In this document: positions 1 through 6,642 of the stretch, piece after piece
Numbering within the stretch: position 1 is the first letter of the stretch
How the letters are laid out: each line of letters opens with the position of its first letter
Assembly: GCA_027039465.1 (NCBI GenBank)
Contig: JALWEA010000416.1
Coordinates: forward strand, 1 to 9,102
DNA from: Calditrichia bacterium
Lineage (GTDB): Bacteria > Calditrichota > Calditrichia > Calditrichales > Calditrichaceae
Direction: 5' to 3'
Length of the DNA stretch: 9,102 nt
Made by a program: the position numbers and the translations under genes
Notes under the pieces: model-generated
What the model was told of the DNA's origin: nothing
What the model saw: only the letters and a program-made list of their open reading frames with translations
Database searches by the model: none

Positions 1-168
1 TCCCTTAACTCTTACACCATTAACTATTAACTATTTTCCCATTTACCCATTCAACCAATCAACAATTCAACTCTTTCACGATTAACGAATATACGAATAC
101 ACGAATAACGGACAACGTTCCCCTTAACCCTTATACTCTTAACTCTTAACCAATTTCCCATTCAACCC
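1..168. repeat. Degenerate short-period intergenic repeat block
   Basis: This noncoding stretch downstream of the FAD-subunit gene is built from related short words. ATTAACT occurs twice in tandem at 19-32. ACGA(A/T)TA-type units follow one another at 78-84, 85-92, 93-100 and 101-107. CCCTTAA/CTCTTAA-type words fill 121-150. The segment at about 2-55 can be aligned by eye with about 121-167: both start CCCTTAAC, pass through a TTAACT-rich part and TTTCCCATT, and end CAACC, so the block looks partly duplicated. There is no open frame of note and no stem followed by a T-run, so I do not call a terminator. Similar degenerate heptamer-like sequence occurs between genes in some FCB-group genomes, as I recall. 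Function is unknown. Confidence 0.6.
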
Positions 169-1041
169 TTAATCTTCAGTCTCTACCAGTCTCCTTAGCA
201 GCGTATAAAACACCTGTTGTACAACCGGTAATTTGTAAGCTGACGACCAACGTAAACCGGTAATTTCCAAAATATCTTTGCCGAGACGGACGGCTAATTC
301 CTTTAAAAAGTCCGGGTCAGCTTTTTGGCCGATTGCCATGGCCTCCAGATCCGGGAAACGTTTTCCTATGGGCGTAATCGCTCCGGCTGCAATGCGTATA
401 TCATCAATCACATCATTCCGCATTTTTAAAAGCACCGCCAAAGTAATCCGGCTAATTGCCACTCCGCGACGTCGGCCCAATTTATAGAATTTACCTTGAT
501 ATTCCTGTGAAATGTCGGGTAAAATGATTTCGGTAACCATTTCATTTGCGTTTAGTTGGGTGCGATAGGGTCGCAGTAAAAAATCAGCCAACGGTAAGCG
601 GCGCTGCGTATCCAAAGAACGCACTACAATTTGTGCATCATAGATCAGAAGCGGCGGTACGCTGTCGGCGCAGGGAGCATTATTGACAAAATTACCGGCG
701 ATGGTTGCCCGGTTGCGAATTTGCACGCTACCGATTTGCCGGGATGATTCCACAAGTAACGGGTAACGCTCACGAATCAAGGGATTTTTGACAATGGAAG
801 TAAACGTAACCGCTCCGCCAATGTGCAATCCGTCTTCCTGAAATTGAATGGCTGTTAATTCCGGCAAACCGGAAATATCCACCAAACGCCGTACTTCGCG
901 GAAGCGTTTGGAATTAATATGAAAGCCGGGAATAATATCTGTGCCACCGGCCAGCAAACGGGTTTTACCCTCGTCGGAAGCAAGGGCCTGCAGGGCTTGT
1001 TCCAAATTTTCGGGTTTAAAATAATCGATTTCCGGGATCAT
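169..1041 (-). CDS. FAD-binding subunit of a xanthine dehydrogenase-family molybdenum hydroxylase
   Basis: 290-residue protein of the CoxM/XdhB/YgfM family, which carries FAD and passes electrons from the iron-sulfur clusters to the final acceptor. The two FAD-contact motifs are present: AGGTDIIP at residues 31-38 and IRNRATIAGN at 108-117, followed by NNAPCADS at 120-127. The C-terminal third (from about residue 185, KLGRRRGVAISRI) matches the CO-dehydrogenase flavoprotein C-terminal domain. Length is normal for a stand-alone FAD subunit, with no fused iron-sulfur domain. The ATG overlaps the stop of the molybdopterin-subunit gene as ATGA (1041-1038), and a GAGGT Shine-Dalgarno lies 8 nt upstream (1054-1050), so the two are translationally coupled partners. 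It is cytoplasmic, with no signal peptide. The position beside ssnA recalls ygfM of E. coli. Family assignment is firm; the substrate is inferred from the cluster. Confidence 0.93.
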   Translation of the reverse strand: MIPEIDYFKPENLEQALQALASDEGKTRLLAGGTDIIPGFHINSKRFREVRRLVDISGLPELTAIQFQEDGLHIGGAVTFTSIVKNPLIRERYPLLVESSRQIGSVQIRNRATIAGNFVNNAPCADSVPPLLIYDAQIVVRSLDTQRRLPLADFLLRPYRTQLNANEMVTEIILPDISQEYQGKFYKLGRRRGVAISRITLAVLLKMRNDVIDDIRIAAGAITPIGKRFPDLEAMAIGQKADPDFLKELAVRLGKDILEITGLRWSSAYKLPVVQQVFYTLLRRLVETED

Positions 1042-3446
1042 TGCGCGCTACCTCGTTTTTTGGAATGCGGGTACAATTTTCGGTTCAACAGAATTTCTTC
1101 CAAATTCAGCGGCAAATGGAAGAAACGTTTGCCTGTGGCATTGCGTACGGCATTGGCAATGGCGGCTGCGGTCAGTTCCAGGGTCGGTTCGCCCAATGAC
1201 TTTGCGCCCCAAGCACCGTAAGGATCTTTTCCCTGAACAAAGACAGGCTCAATTTCACCGATATCTTTGCTGGTGGGAATCAGGTACTGATCAAAATTCA
1301 ATTCACGGATAAAACCTTCATCCGTGCTGATCTCTTCCCACAGCCCGTAACCGGCGCCCTGGGTAACGCCTCCGTAAACCTGTCCTTGCGCGCCCAACAA
1401 ATTAATGACTGTCCCGGGATCGTGTACCGCTAAAACTTTTTCCACGTAAACCTCGCCCGTGGTCATATTCACCTGCACTTCCGCCACCTGACAGCCATAC
1501 ACATACGTAAAGTAAGCGGGCCCCTGACCGACCTCTTCGTCCCAATGTACTTTAGGCCCGGAATACCAACCGATAGCCGAGAGGTTCACTCCCTGGCTGT
1601 AAGCCAAATTGCAGACATCGCCAAACGGCATGGAAAGCTCCGGACGGCCTTCAACCTGTACTTTGTGATCTTTAAAAATGAATGAAGCATCTTTCGGCAA
1701 TTGCCATTTCTCCCGCAGTACGTTTTCCAGACGGCCTCTCAAGATGTCGGCTGCCGCTTTGGTTGCGCCGCCGCCCATTAATGTCGCGCGCGAAGCCACG
1801 GTGGGCCCGCTGTCGCCGACATGGCTGGTATCCATGTCCAAATAAATGATATCACTCGGATCGATGCCCAGCACCTCGGCGGCAATAATGGAATAGGTGG
1901 TACGCATGCCCTGGCCGTTTTCCGCTAGTCCCGAAAGCAAAAATGCCGATCCGTCCTGTTGCAATAGCAAATAGGCCGCCGCCGCATCGACGCCTTCAGC
2001 GCCCAATGAACAACCCCGAAAACTGACCGCCAGTCCGATTCCTTTGCGCCACTGTTCGTCCGGTTCCAAAAGTTCTTCTTTTTTAAGAATTAAATCGGCG
2101 CCCGATGATGCGGACTCGGAAGAACCCATGGGGGCAAGCCGCTTTGCTTCTTTGCCGTAGGCTTTCCATTTGCGGGCAAAATCCGATTTTATAACCGCGG
2201 TTTCTAAAACGGTCAATAAATTCACGTCATGATCCACCAGCTTGTGGCCGGTTGCCGTTACGGATCCGGGCCGGAAACCGTTGATTCTTCGAATTTCATC
2301 GGGTGTTAATCCCAATTGAATGGCAATTTCATCCATGATCGATTCCTGTGCAAAAATGGGCTGCGGCGAACCGAAACCGCGCATGGCACCTGCGTAAGGA
2401 TTGTTGGTGTACACACCGCGTACATCCGTCCAAACGTTTTCCACTTCATACGGACCGGTGGCTTGCACTACCGTGCGCCAGGTAACGAAAGGTGTCATGG
2501 ACGAATAAGCGCCGCCATCGGCAATGGCATCGATTTTCATGGCTTTAATTTTGCCTTGCTTCGTAAAGCCTACTTTGTAATGCAAACGGTAGGCGTGCCG
2601 TTTGTACGATTCCAGAATGGAATCTTCTCTTGTGTAACGGATTTTGACCGGTTTATACGTCTTTAATGCGGCAATGGCTGCCCGGGCGGAGAGAATGTTC
2701 ATGATGTCGTCTTTGCCGCCAAACGAACCGCCTAATTCGGCTTGTTGAATGCGCACTTTGGCCAACGGCCAGCCTAAGGCCTGGGCTACAACTTTGCGCG
2801 TGGTAAAGGGGTTCTGTATACTGCCGATAACGCGAATCCCTTTGTTGCCTTCCAAGGGAATGGCAATCACTGCTTCCGGTTCAATGTAGCCGTGCTCAAT
2901 AAACGGAGTGGTGTAAGTTTGCTCCAAAATGAAATCGCTTTCGGCAAAGCCCTTTTCGATATCGCCTTTGCGTACACGATGATGCACGACCAAATTGGAT
3001 TTCTGCTCGGGATGAATGAGCGGAGCATCCGGTTCCAACGCTTTTAGGGGATCGGTTAAAACCGGCAAAGGTTCAAACTCAATTTTTACCCGATCACGGA
3101 TTTTGAGCAGGGCTTCTTCGGACGGCCCGACCAACATGGCAATCACATCACCGGGAGTGACCACTTTATCAAAACAGAACACAGGTTGATCCTGTTTGAT
3201 AGGGCCGATTTTTTTGGCACCTGGCACATCATTGGCGTCGCAAATGGTGACCAAAGAAGGATCGTCCTGAATGGCGGAATAATCCACGGAACGAATTTTG
3301 GCATGGGCTGCGGGAATGCGCACCATGACGCCGAAGAGCTGTCCGGGGAAGTTGATGTCATCGGCAAACTTGGCCTGACCGGTAACTTTTTCCAGACCGT
3401 CGGTGCGAATGACCGGTTTACCCACAATGGAGAAGGAATGGCTCAT
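1038..3446 (-). CDS. Molybdopterin-binding catalytic subunit, xanthine dehydrogenase family
   Basis: 802-residue subunit that binds the molybdenum-pyranopterin cofactor and hydroxylates an N-heterocycle, probably a purine. An N-terminal Ald_Xan_dh_C-like domain spans about residues 15-130, followed by two MoCo-binding domains. Visible active-site motifs are GGSFGGKD at 239-246, MRGFGSPQ at 355-362 (the RGFG loop of xanthine dehydrogenases, unlike the Cys-containing loop of CO dehydrogenase), GQG at 511-513, SGPTVASRAT at 546-555, and LGEP at 751-754 with the likely catalytic base Glu753. Asp246 follows GGK where mammalian xanthine oxidoreductase has Glu802. Residues about 433-467 form a Ser/Glu/Lys-rich stretch that looks like a linker or insertion. 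The N-terminus has no [2Fe-2S] ferredoxin domain, unlike my recollection of E. coli XdhD. An AGGA-type Shine-Dalgarno sits just upstream of the ATG. Specificity (xanthine, hypoxanthine or another purine) cannot be read from the sequence. Confidence 0.93.
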   Translation of the reverse strand: MSHSFSIVGKPVIRTDGLEKVTGQAKFADDINFPGQLFGVMVRIPAAHAKIRSVDYSAIQDDPSLVTICDANDVPGAKKIGPIKQDQPVFCFDKVVTPGDVIAMLVGPSEEALLKIRDRVKIEFEPLPVLTDPLKALEPDAPLIHPEQKSNLVVHHRVRKGDIEKGFAESDFILEQTYTTPFIEHGYIEPEAVIAIPLEGNKGIRVIGSIQNPFTTRKVVAQALGWPLAKVRIQQAELGGSFGGKDDIMNILSARAAIAALKTYKPVKIRYTREDSILESYKRHAYRLHYKVGFTKQGKIKAMKIDAIADGGAYSSMTPFVTWRTVVQATGPYEVENVWTDVRGVYTNNPYAGAMRGFGSPQPIFAQESIMDEIAIQLGLTPDEIRRINGFRPGSVTATGHKLVDHDVNLLTVLETAVIKSDFARKWKAYGKEAKRLAPMGSSESASSGADLILKKEELLEPDEQWRKGIGLAVSFRGCSLGAEGVDAAAAYLLLQQDGSAFLLSGLAENGQGMRTTYSIIAAEVLGIDPSDIIYLDMDTSHVGDSGPTVASRATLMGGGATKAAADILRGRLENVLREKWQLPKDASFIFKDHKVQVEGRPELSMPFGDVCNLAYSQGVNLSAIGWYSGPKVHWDEEVGQGPAYFTYVYGCQVAEVQVNMTTGEVYVEKVLAVHDPGTVINLLGAQGQVYGGVTQGAGYGLWEEISTDEGFIRELNFDQYLIPTSKDIGEIEPVFVQGKDPYGAWGAKSLGEPTLELTAAAIANAVRNATGKRFFHLPLNLEEILLNRKLYPHSKKRGSAQ

Positions 3447-3495
3447 GTAAAGTCCTAAAAAAGTTTTTATTGTCTTCGAAAATCAGATCATTCAT

Positions 3496-3525
3496 TTTTT
3501 GGACTGATTGCTATCAGTCCAAAAA
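3496..3525. repeat. Perfect 13-bp hairpin, palindrome A
   Basis: The two arms (3496-3508 and 3513-3525) are perfect reverse complements around the tetraloop TGCT. The outer 5 bp are T:A pairs and the inner 8 bp are GGACTGAT/ATCAGTCC. The core GACTGATTGCTATCAGTC at 3502-3519 is the exact reverse complement of the core of the neighbouring palindrome. In the minus-strand RNA the U5 run is the 5' arm and the A-run is the 3' arm, so it is not a standard intrinsic terminator. Confidence 0.85.
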
Positions 3526-3532
3526 CATCGGT

Positions 3533-3560
3533 CATCTGACTGATAGCAATCAGTCAGATG
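3533..3560. repeat. Perfect 12-bp hairpin, palindrome B
   Basis: Arms at 3533-3544 and 3549-3560 (CATCTGACTGAT/ATCAGTCAGATG) pair perfectly around the tetraloop AGCA. The 18-nt core at 3538-3555 is the exact reverse complement of palindrome A's core, 18 nt away. The pair can therefore form either two local hairpins with complementary tetraloops or one 18-bp long-range stem. The architecture resembles REP/BIME elements, which are repeated extragenic palindromes in opposed pairs. Genome-wide repetition cannot be tested from one window. Confidence 0.85.
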
Positions 3561-3605
3561 AAGTGTAAAAGCAATTTAACGATTAAAAGCAACGCTGTAA
3601 AATTT

Positions 3606-4931
3606 TTAGCTTTTGGCGAATAGATTGAATAATCGTTTCCCTTGCTTTTTGATATTATTCTGTGCAGTCGCAAGTTCATCCATGCGAATCTGCTTGTCCA
3701 ACATCAAAGGCACTCCGTTTTGAAAGACCGTGCAAGCAGCGCTTTCCAAAAGCCCGTAAATATAATGTCCGAAAAAGTTTTCGTTAGTGACAGGCGTCGG
3801 CGGTTGATAATCCCAAAGCACAAAATCGGCTCGATCTTTGGGCCGCAAATGCGTAAAATCCGGGAAATAACGGCGAACGAATTGTAATTGATTTTTGAAG
3901 ATTTTTTGTACAAAAGCGAATGTGTCTTCAAAAGAATTACCCTGATGCCGGTAAAGCAGAAAAATTTGTTTTAAAGAACGGCCCACATTGGCATGCATGC
4001 CATCGGTTCCGGTTAGTAGGGGAATGTTTTTGGGAACCGCGGCGTAATTGGGCAGTCCCACGGCATTGTTTAAGTTCGAATCCGGATTGTAAACCAAAGC
4101 CGCGCCGGATTCATCGATGATGGCATAATCTTCCTCCTGCAAATGAACGCCGTGGATGAGTAATGAGCGGTTATTTAGTAAATGGTATTGTTGTAAGCGT
4201 TCTGCAATAGATCGGCCATACTTTTGACGATTGATCTGCACATCTGCTTTATCTTCAGCCACGTGAATGTGGATACCCGTATTCAGTTCTGCCATTTCCT
4301 GTGCGATCATATTCAAAGTTTCATCGGAAATGGTGAACAGAGCATGCAATCCTATCATGCCTTTCACATCTTCATTCGTGCCATGACGGATGAAATCGAC
4401 ATTTTCCTGCAAAGATTGGCGGGCAATCTCTTTTCCGTTGCGATCCGAGATTTCAAAAGACAGAACCGAGCGCAAGCCAAATTCTTGGAAGATTTCGGCA
4501 ATCGCGGAAAGGCTGCCCTTTGCAGCCATCGGTGAAGCATGGTGATCGAATAGGTAGGTAACGCCGTTTTGCAGACTTTCGATGGCTGCCATTTGCGCGC
4601 TGGCGCGAACCATGTCCATATCCAGCGTCCGATCCAATTTCCACCAGAGATTCTCCAGAATTTCCACAAAGTTGCTCATTGGGCCGCTGACGGGTAAGCC
4701 CTTAGCCAGCCTGGAGTAAATGTGTTCGTGAAAATTAACGGCCGGTGCGGTAAGCATACGTCCTTCGGCATCAATTTCGTTATTTCCGGAAGCAGGGGAG
4801 AAGTGATCGGGCGTGCGGGAAGTAATTTCAATGATACCCGAATCATCAAATTCCAAATCGCCGAATTGCGGTTTAATATTATCCTGCTCATCGATGGTAC
4901 AAATCCATGCATTGCGAATAATTCTTCTCAA
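3606..4931 (-). CDS. ssnA: SsnA-family aminohydrolase
   Basis: 441-residue metal-dependent amidohydrolase of the ATZ/TRZ-SsnA branch, found with molybdenum hydroxylase genes in purine-use clusters. Predicted Zn-site residues are the HxH pair His68/His70 (NFHEH), His223 with Glu226 (HIHVAED), His260 (LLIHG) and Asp310 (LTGTDGMH). SsnA-like signatures include FDHHASP at 128-134, LWWKLDR at 95-101 and NPDSNLNNAVG at 282-292. All catalytic positions look intact, so an active hydrolase/deaminase is likely. The exact substrate is not settled by sequence. The start is TTG at 4931: GGAGAG at 4946-4941 lies 9 nt upstream, and the reading MRRIIRNAWI matches where the family's N-terminal strand begins. 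A nearby ATG at 4948 is out of frame. It lies 241 bp after the cyclic amidohydrolase gene and 159 bp before the hydroxylase genes, and is probably in the same transcription unit. Confidence 0.92.
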   Translation of the reverse strand: MRRIIRNAWICTIDEQDNIKPQFGDLEFDDSGIIEITSRTPDHFSPASGNNEIDAEGRMLTAPAVNFHEHIYSRLAKGLPVSGPMSNFVEILENLWWKLDRTLDMDMVRASAQMAAIESLQNGVTYLFDHHASPMAAKGSLSAIAEIFQEFGLRSVLSFEISDRNGKEIARQSLQENVDFIRHGTNEDVKGMIGLHALFTISDETLNMIAQEMAELNTGIHIHVAEDKADVQINRQKYGRSIAERLQQYHLLNNRSLLIHGVHLQEEDYAIIDESGAALVYNPDSNLNNAVGLPNYAAVPKNIPLLTGTDGMHANVGRSLKQIFLLYRHQGNSFEDTFAFVQKIFKNQLQFVRRYFPDFTHLRPKDRADFVLWDYQPPTPVTNENFFGHYIYGLLESAACTVFQNGVPLMLDKQIRMDELATAQNNIKKQGKRLFNLFAKS

Positions 4932-4940
4932 AACAGTGTT

Positions 4941-4946
4941 CTCTCC
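4941..4946 (-). promoter_or_regulatory. Ribosome binding site for the TTG-initiated ssnA
   Basis: On the minus strand GGAGAG (4946-4941) lies 9 nt before TTG (4931-4929). There is no in-frame ATG between this site and the conserved N-terminal strand, so the site decides the non-ATG start. Confidence 0.55.
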
Positions 4947-4994
4947 ATGGTTGTTGAATGAATTATGAAAAATTAATTTGTTCTGTTTAACTCA

Positions 4995-5031
4995 CCCCCT
5001 CATTCCCCCTCTCTTCTTCGAAGTGAGGGGG
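4995..5031. repeat. C/G-rich stem-loop in the 241-bp gap before ssnA
   Basis: CCCCCTC at 5005-5011 pairs with GAGGGGG at 5025-5031. After one T-T mismatch, CTTC at 5013-5016 pairs with GAAG at 5020-5023 around a 3-nt loop. A second CCCCCTCA at 4995-5002 can pair instead with TGAGGGGG at 5024-5031, so two upstream arms compete for one downstream arm. No U-run follows on the minus strand, so it is not a standard terminator. It could be a repeated intergenic element or an RNA switch or processing site. The rest of the gap (4932-5172) is AT-rich, with a weaker stem at 5111-5145 and no gene. Confidence 0.6.
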
Positions 5032-5110
5032 ATGTAATTCGTTGATCAATATGTATTTAGCCATAATTATTGGGAGTTTGAAATCAGCGCCAAATATCCA
5101 AAAATTGAGA

Positions 5111-5145
5111 AAATCCTGAAATCACGGCATATTTTCAAAGGATTT
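5111..5145. other. Weak AT-rich stem-loop after the cyclic amidohydrolase gene
   Basis: AAATCC (5111-5116) pairs with GGATTT (5140-5145), and TGAAA (5117-5121) pairs with TTTCA (5133-5137) with a 2-nt bulge. On the transcribed minus strand a T7 run precedes the stem and a loose T-rich stretch follows it. It might act as a weak terminator or processing site between this gene and ssnA, but it lacks the GC-rich stem of a standard intrinsic terminator. Confidence 0.25.
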
Positions 5146-5172
5146 AAAAAAACACTTCTTTGTCTAATCACC

Positions 5173-6621
5173 TTAGCCTCTGCCGATAAATTTCCCCAAT
5201 GGCACCGAAGTTTGAAACTTCGTTTGGGCATCCGTTACCAATGTGCCTCGTAAAAACGTTTGCAGCACGCGGGCGCTCCATTGCACACCTTCGAAAGGGG
5301 TGTACTTGCCCTTGCTGTGCATTTGTTTCGCCTTGACAGTCCAAGGATGCCATAAATCGATTAAGGCAAAATCAGCGTCTTTTCCGCGTTGCAAAGCGCC
5401 TTTTTGTGACAAACGATAGAATTTGGCTGCGTTTGTCGCAAGCACATTTATCGATTGTTCCAGTGTTAATCTTCCTTTTAAAAAGCCCTCGCTTAAAATA
5501 AAAGGTACCCGATGTTCAACGCCAGGAATGCCGCCATAAACCTGCCAGAAGTTGGTGCTTGTTTTTTCTTTTTGGGGATCGCATCCGGCGTGATCCGTGG
5601 TAACAAAGGCCAAACTTCCGTCGGCTAATCCTTGCCAAAGAGCCTCGCGGTCTTCAGCGAATTTAACCGGCGGCGCGGTTTTTAAGTAATTACGAATGTT
5701 CTCCCGCTCAAAATCTTTTTGGGTGAAAAACAAATAGTGCGGGCATGTTTCTGCTGTCATGGGTAGCCCGTTCCGTTGCGCCTTGCGCACAATATTTAAA
5801 CCTTTGGATGAACTCAAATGAACAATGTGCACAGCGGATTGGGTTCCTTTGACGATTGAATGCATGAAATTTACGGCTGCTTTTTCGGCCAAAATATCGC
5901 GCGCTTCACAATAAGCCTGCCAATCATTGCGCCCCTGTTTTTGGAATTGTCGCCGCCGTTGAGTAACCAATTCTTTGTCTTCAGCATGTACGGCCAACGG
6001 CACCCCTAATTCCTTTGTCCAACGCGCAGTCTGAGCCATTTGCTCCGGCTGCAAATCCGTGAATTCTTCCATACCCGAAATCAAATAGGCCTTAAAACCT
6101 ACAACTCCCGCGTGTACCAAATCTTCCATGTTTTGGCGTAAGCTTTGCGGATCGGAAAAATCGGTGCCGGAAACGCCTCCCCAAAATGCGTAATCACAAA
6201 AAGCGCGATTTTGTAAAGCCTGCAATTTAATTTGCATATTGGTTAGCGAGGTAACCGGCGGTACGGAGGTACAGGGCATATCAATGATCGTTGTAACCCC
6301 GCCCCAAAGCGCGGCGAGCGAAGCATGATCAAAGTCTTCGCGGAATTCAAATCCAGGTGTGTCGAAATGAACGTGCGGATCGATGGCTCCGGGAATGAGT
6401 AAATGAAATTGCCCGTCGAATTCTTTTGGCCCGTTGGGCCGTACCTTATTTCCTATTTTGCGCAAAAAGCGCGCCCGTTTTTCCTCCGAGGCAATTTCTT
6501 CCCATTTTACCGGCTCCGGCAGTAAAATCTCAATGTCTTCGATCCGATCGCTAAAACGGATGCTTGCCAAATGCAATTCGTTTTGTTTGAACGGAATAAA
6601 GATGTTTCGAATTGTTTTCAT
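5173..6621 (-). CDS. Cyclic amidohydrolase (allantoinase/hydantoinase/dihydroorotase group)
   Basis: 482-residue metal-dependent hydrolase that opens cyclic amide or ureide rings. The binuclear metal site is complete: DPHVH gives His83 and His85, GFKAYL gives the carboxylatable Lys177, VHAED gives His212, HIVHLS gives His268 and TTDHAGC gives Asp343. The family signature ETCPHYL is at 291-297 and KTAPPVK at 314-320. The DPHVHFDTPG form and ETCPHYL favour the allantoinase/dihydroorotase side over classical dihydropyrimidinases (DAHTH-type). A charged segment at about residues 27-75 makes the N-terminal part longer than usual. The gene follows the PLP-enzyme gene after 21 bp, and its own Shine-Dalgarno is weak. 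A three-codon frame (ATG GCG ATA TGA, 6629-6618) overlaps its ATG and might aid coupling, or be chance. In E. coli a hydantoinase gene occupies a similar place in the ssnA region. The substrate is inferred to be a purine-derived ureide or hydantoin-like ring. Confidence 0.88.
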   Translation of the reverse strand: MKTIRNIFIPFKQNELHLASIRFSDRIEDIEILLPEPVKWEEIASEEKRARFLRKIGNKVRPNGPKEFDGQFHLLIPGAIDPHVHFDTPGFEFREDFDHASLAALWGGVTTIIDMPCTSVPPVTSLTNMQIKLQALQNRAFCDYAFWGGVSGTDFSDPQSLRQNMEDLVHAGVVGFKAYLISGMEEFTDLQPEQMAQTARWTKELGVPLAVHAEDKELVTQRRRQFQKQGRNDWQAYCEARDILAEKAAVNFMHSIVKGTQSAVHIVHLSSSKGLNIVRKAQRNGLPMTAETCPHYLFFTQKDFERENIRNYLKTAPPVKFAEDREALWQGLADGSLAFVTTDHAGCDPQKEKTSTNFWQVYGGIPGVEHRVPFILSEGFLKGRLTLEQSINVLATNAAKFYRLSQKGALQRGKDADFALIDLWHPWTVKAKQMHSKGKYTPFEGVQWSARVLQTFLRGTLVTDAQTKFQTSVPLGKFIGRG

Positions 6622-6642
6622 ATCGCCATTAGACTTAAAAAA

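Larger units (their letters stand above)
3447..3605. other. ssnA-to-xdh intergenic spacer
   Basis: This 159-bp gap separates the SsnA stop from the molybdopterin-subunit ATG. Its centre (3496-3560) is filled by two related perfect palindromes, listed separately. The rest is AT-rich. No stem immediately followed by a U-run is seen on the transcribed strand, so the spacer does not clearly end the ssnA transcript. I see no convincing promoter for the hydroxylase genes. Confidence 0.5.

Noticed and set aside
78..110. CRISPR array or att site in the left-flank repeats
   Set aside because: Units are 7-8 bp, degenerate and contiguous, with no spacers of 25 bp or more and no integrase or tRNA nearby.
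919..1221. Plus-strand open frame of 100 codons
   Set aside because: It lies antisense to the strongly supported xanthine-dehydrogenase subunit genes, and its product shows no recognisable domain; it is a shadow frame. The same holds for the other plus-strand frames across 278-8882.
3496..3560. Intrinsic terminator after ssnA
   Set aside because: The stems are strong, but in the transcribed strand neither is directly followed by a U-run. The only U5 lies 7 nt after palindrome B and is itself the paired 5' arm of palindrome A.
5066..5093. Possible promoter for ssnA (TTGGCG at 5093-5088, 16-bp spacer, AATAAT at 5071-5066 on the minus strand)
   Set aside because: The -35 box matches only 4 of 6 bases and nothing independent supports it.
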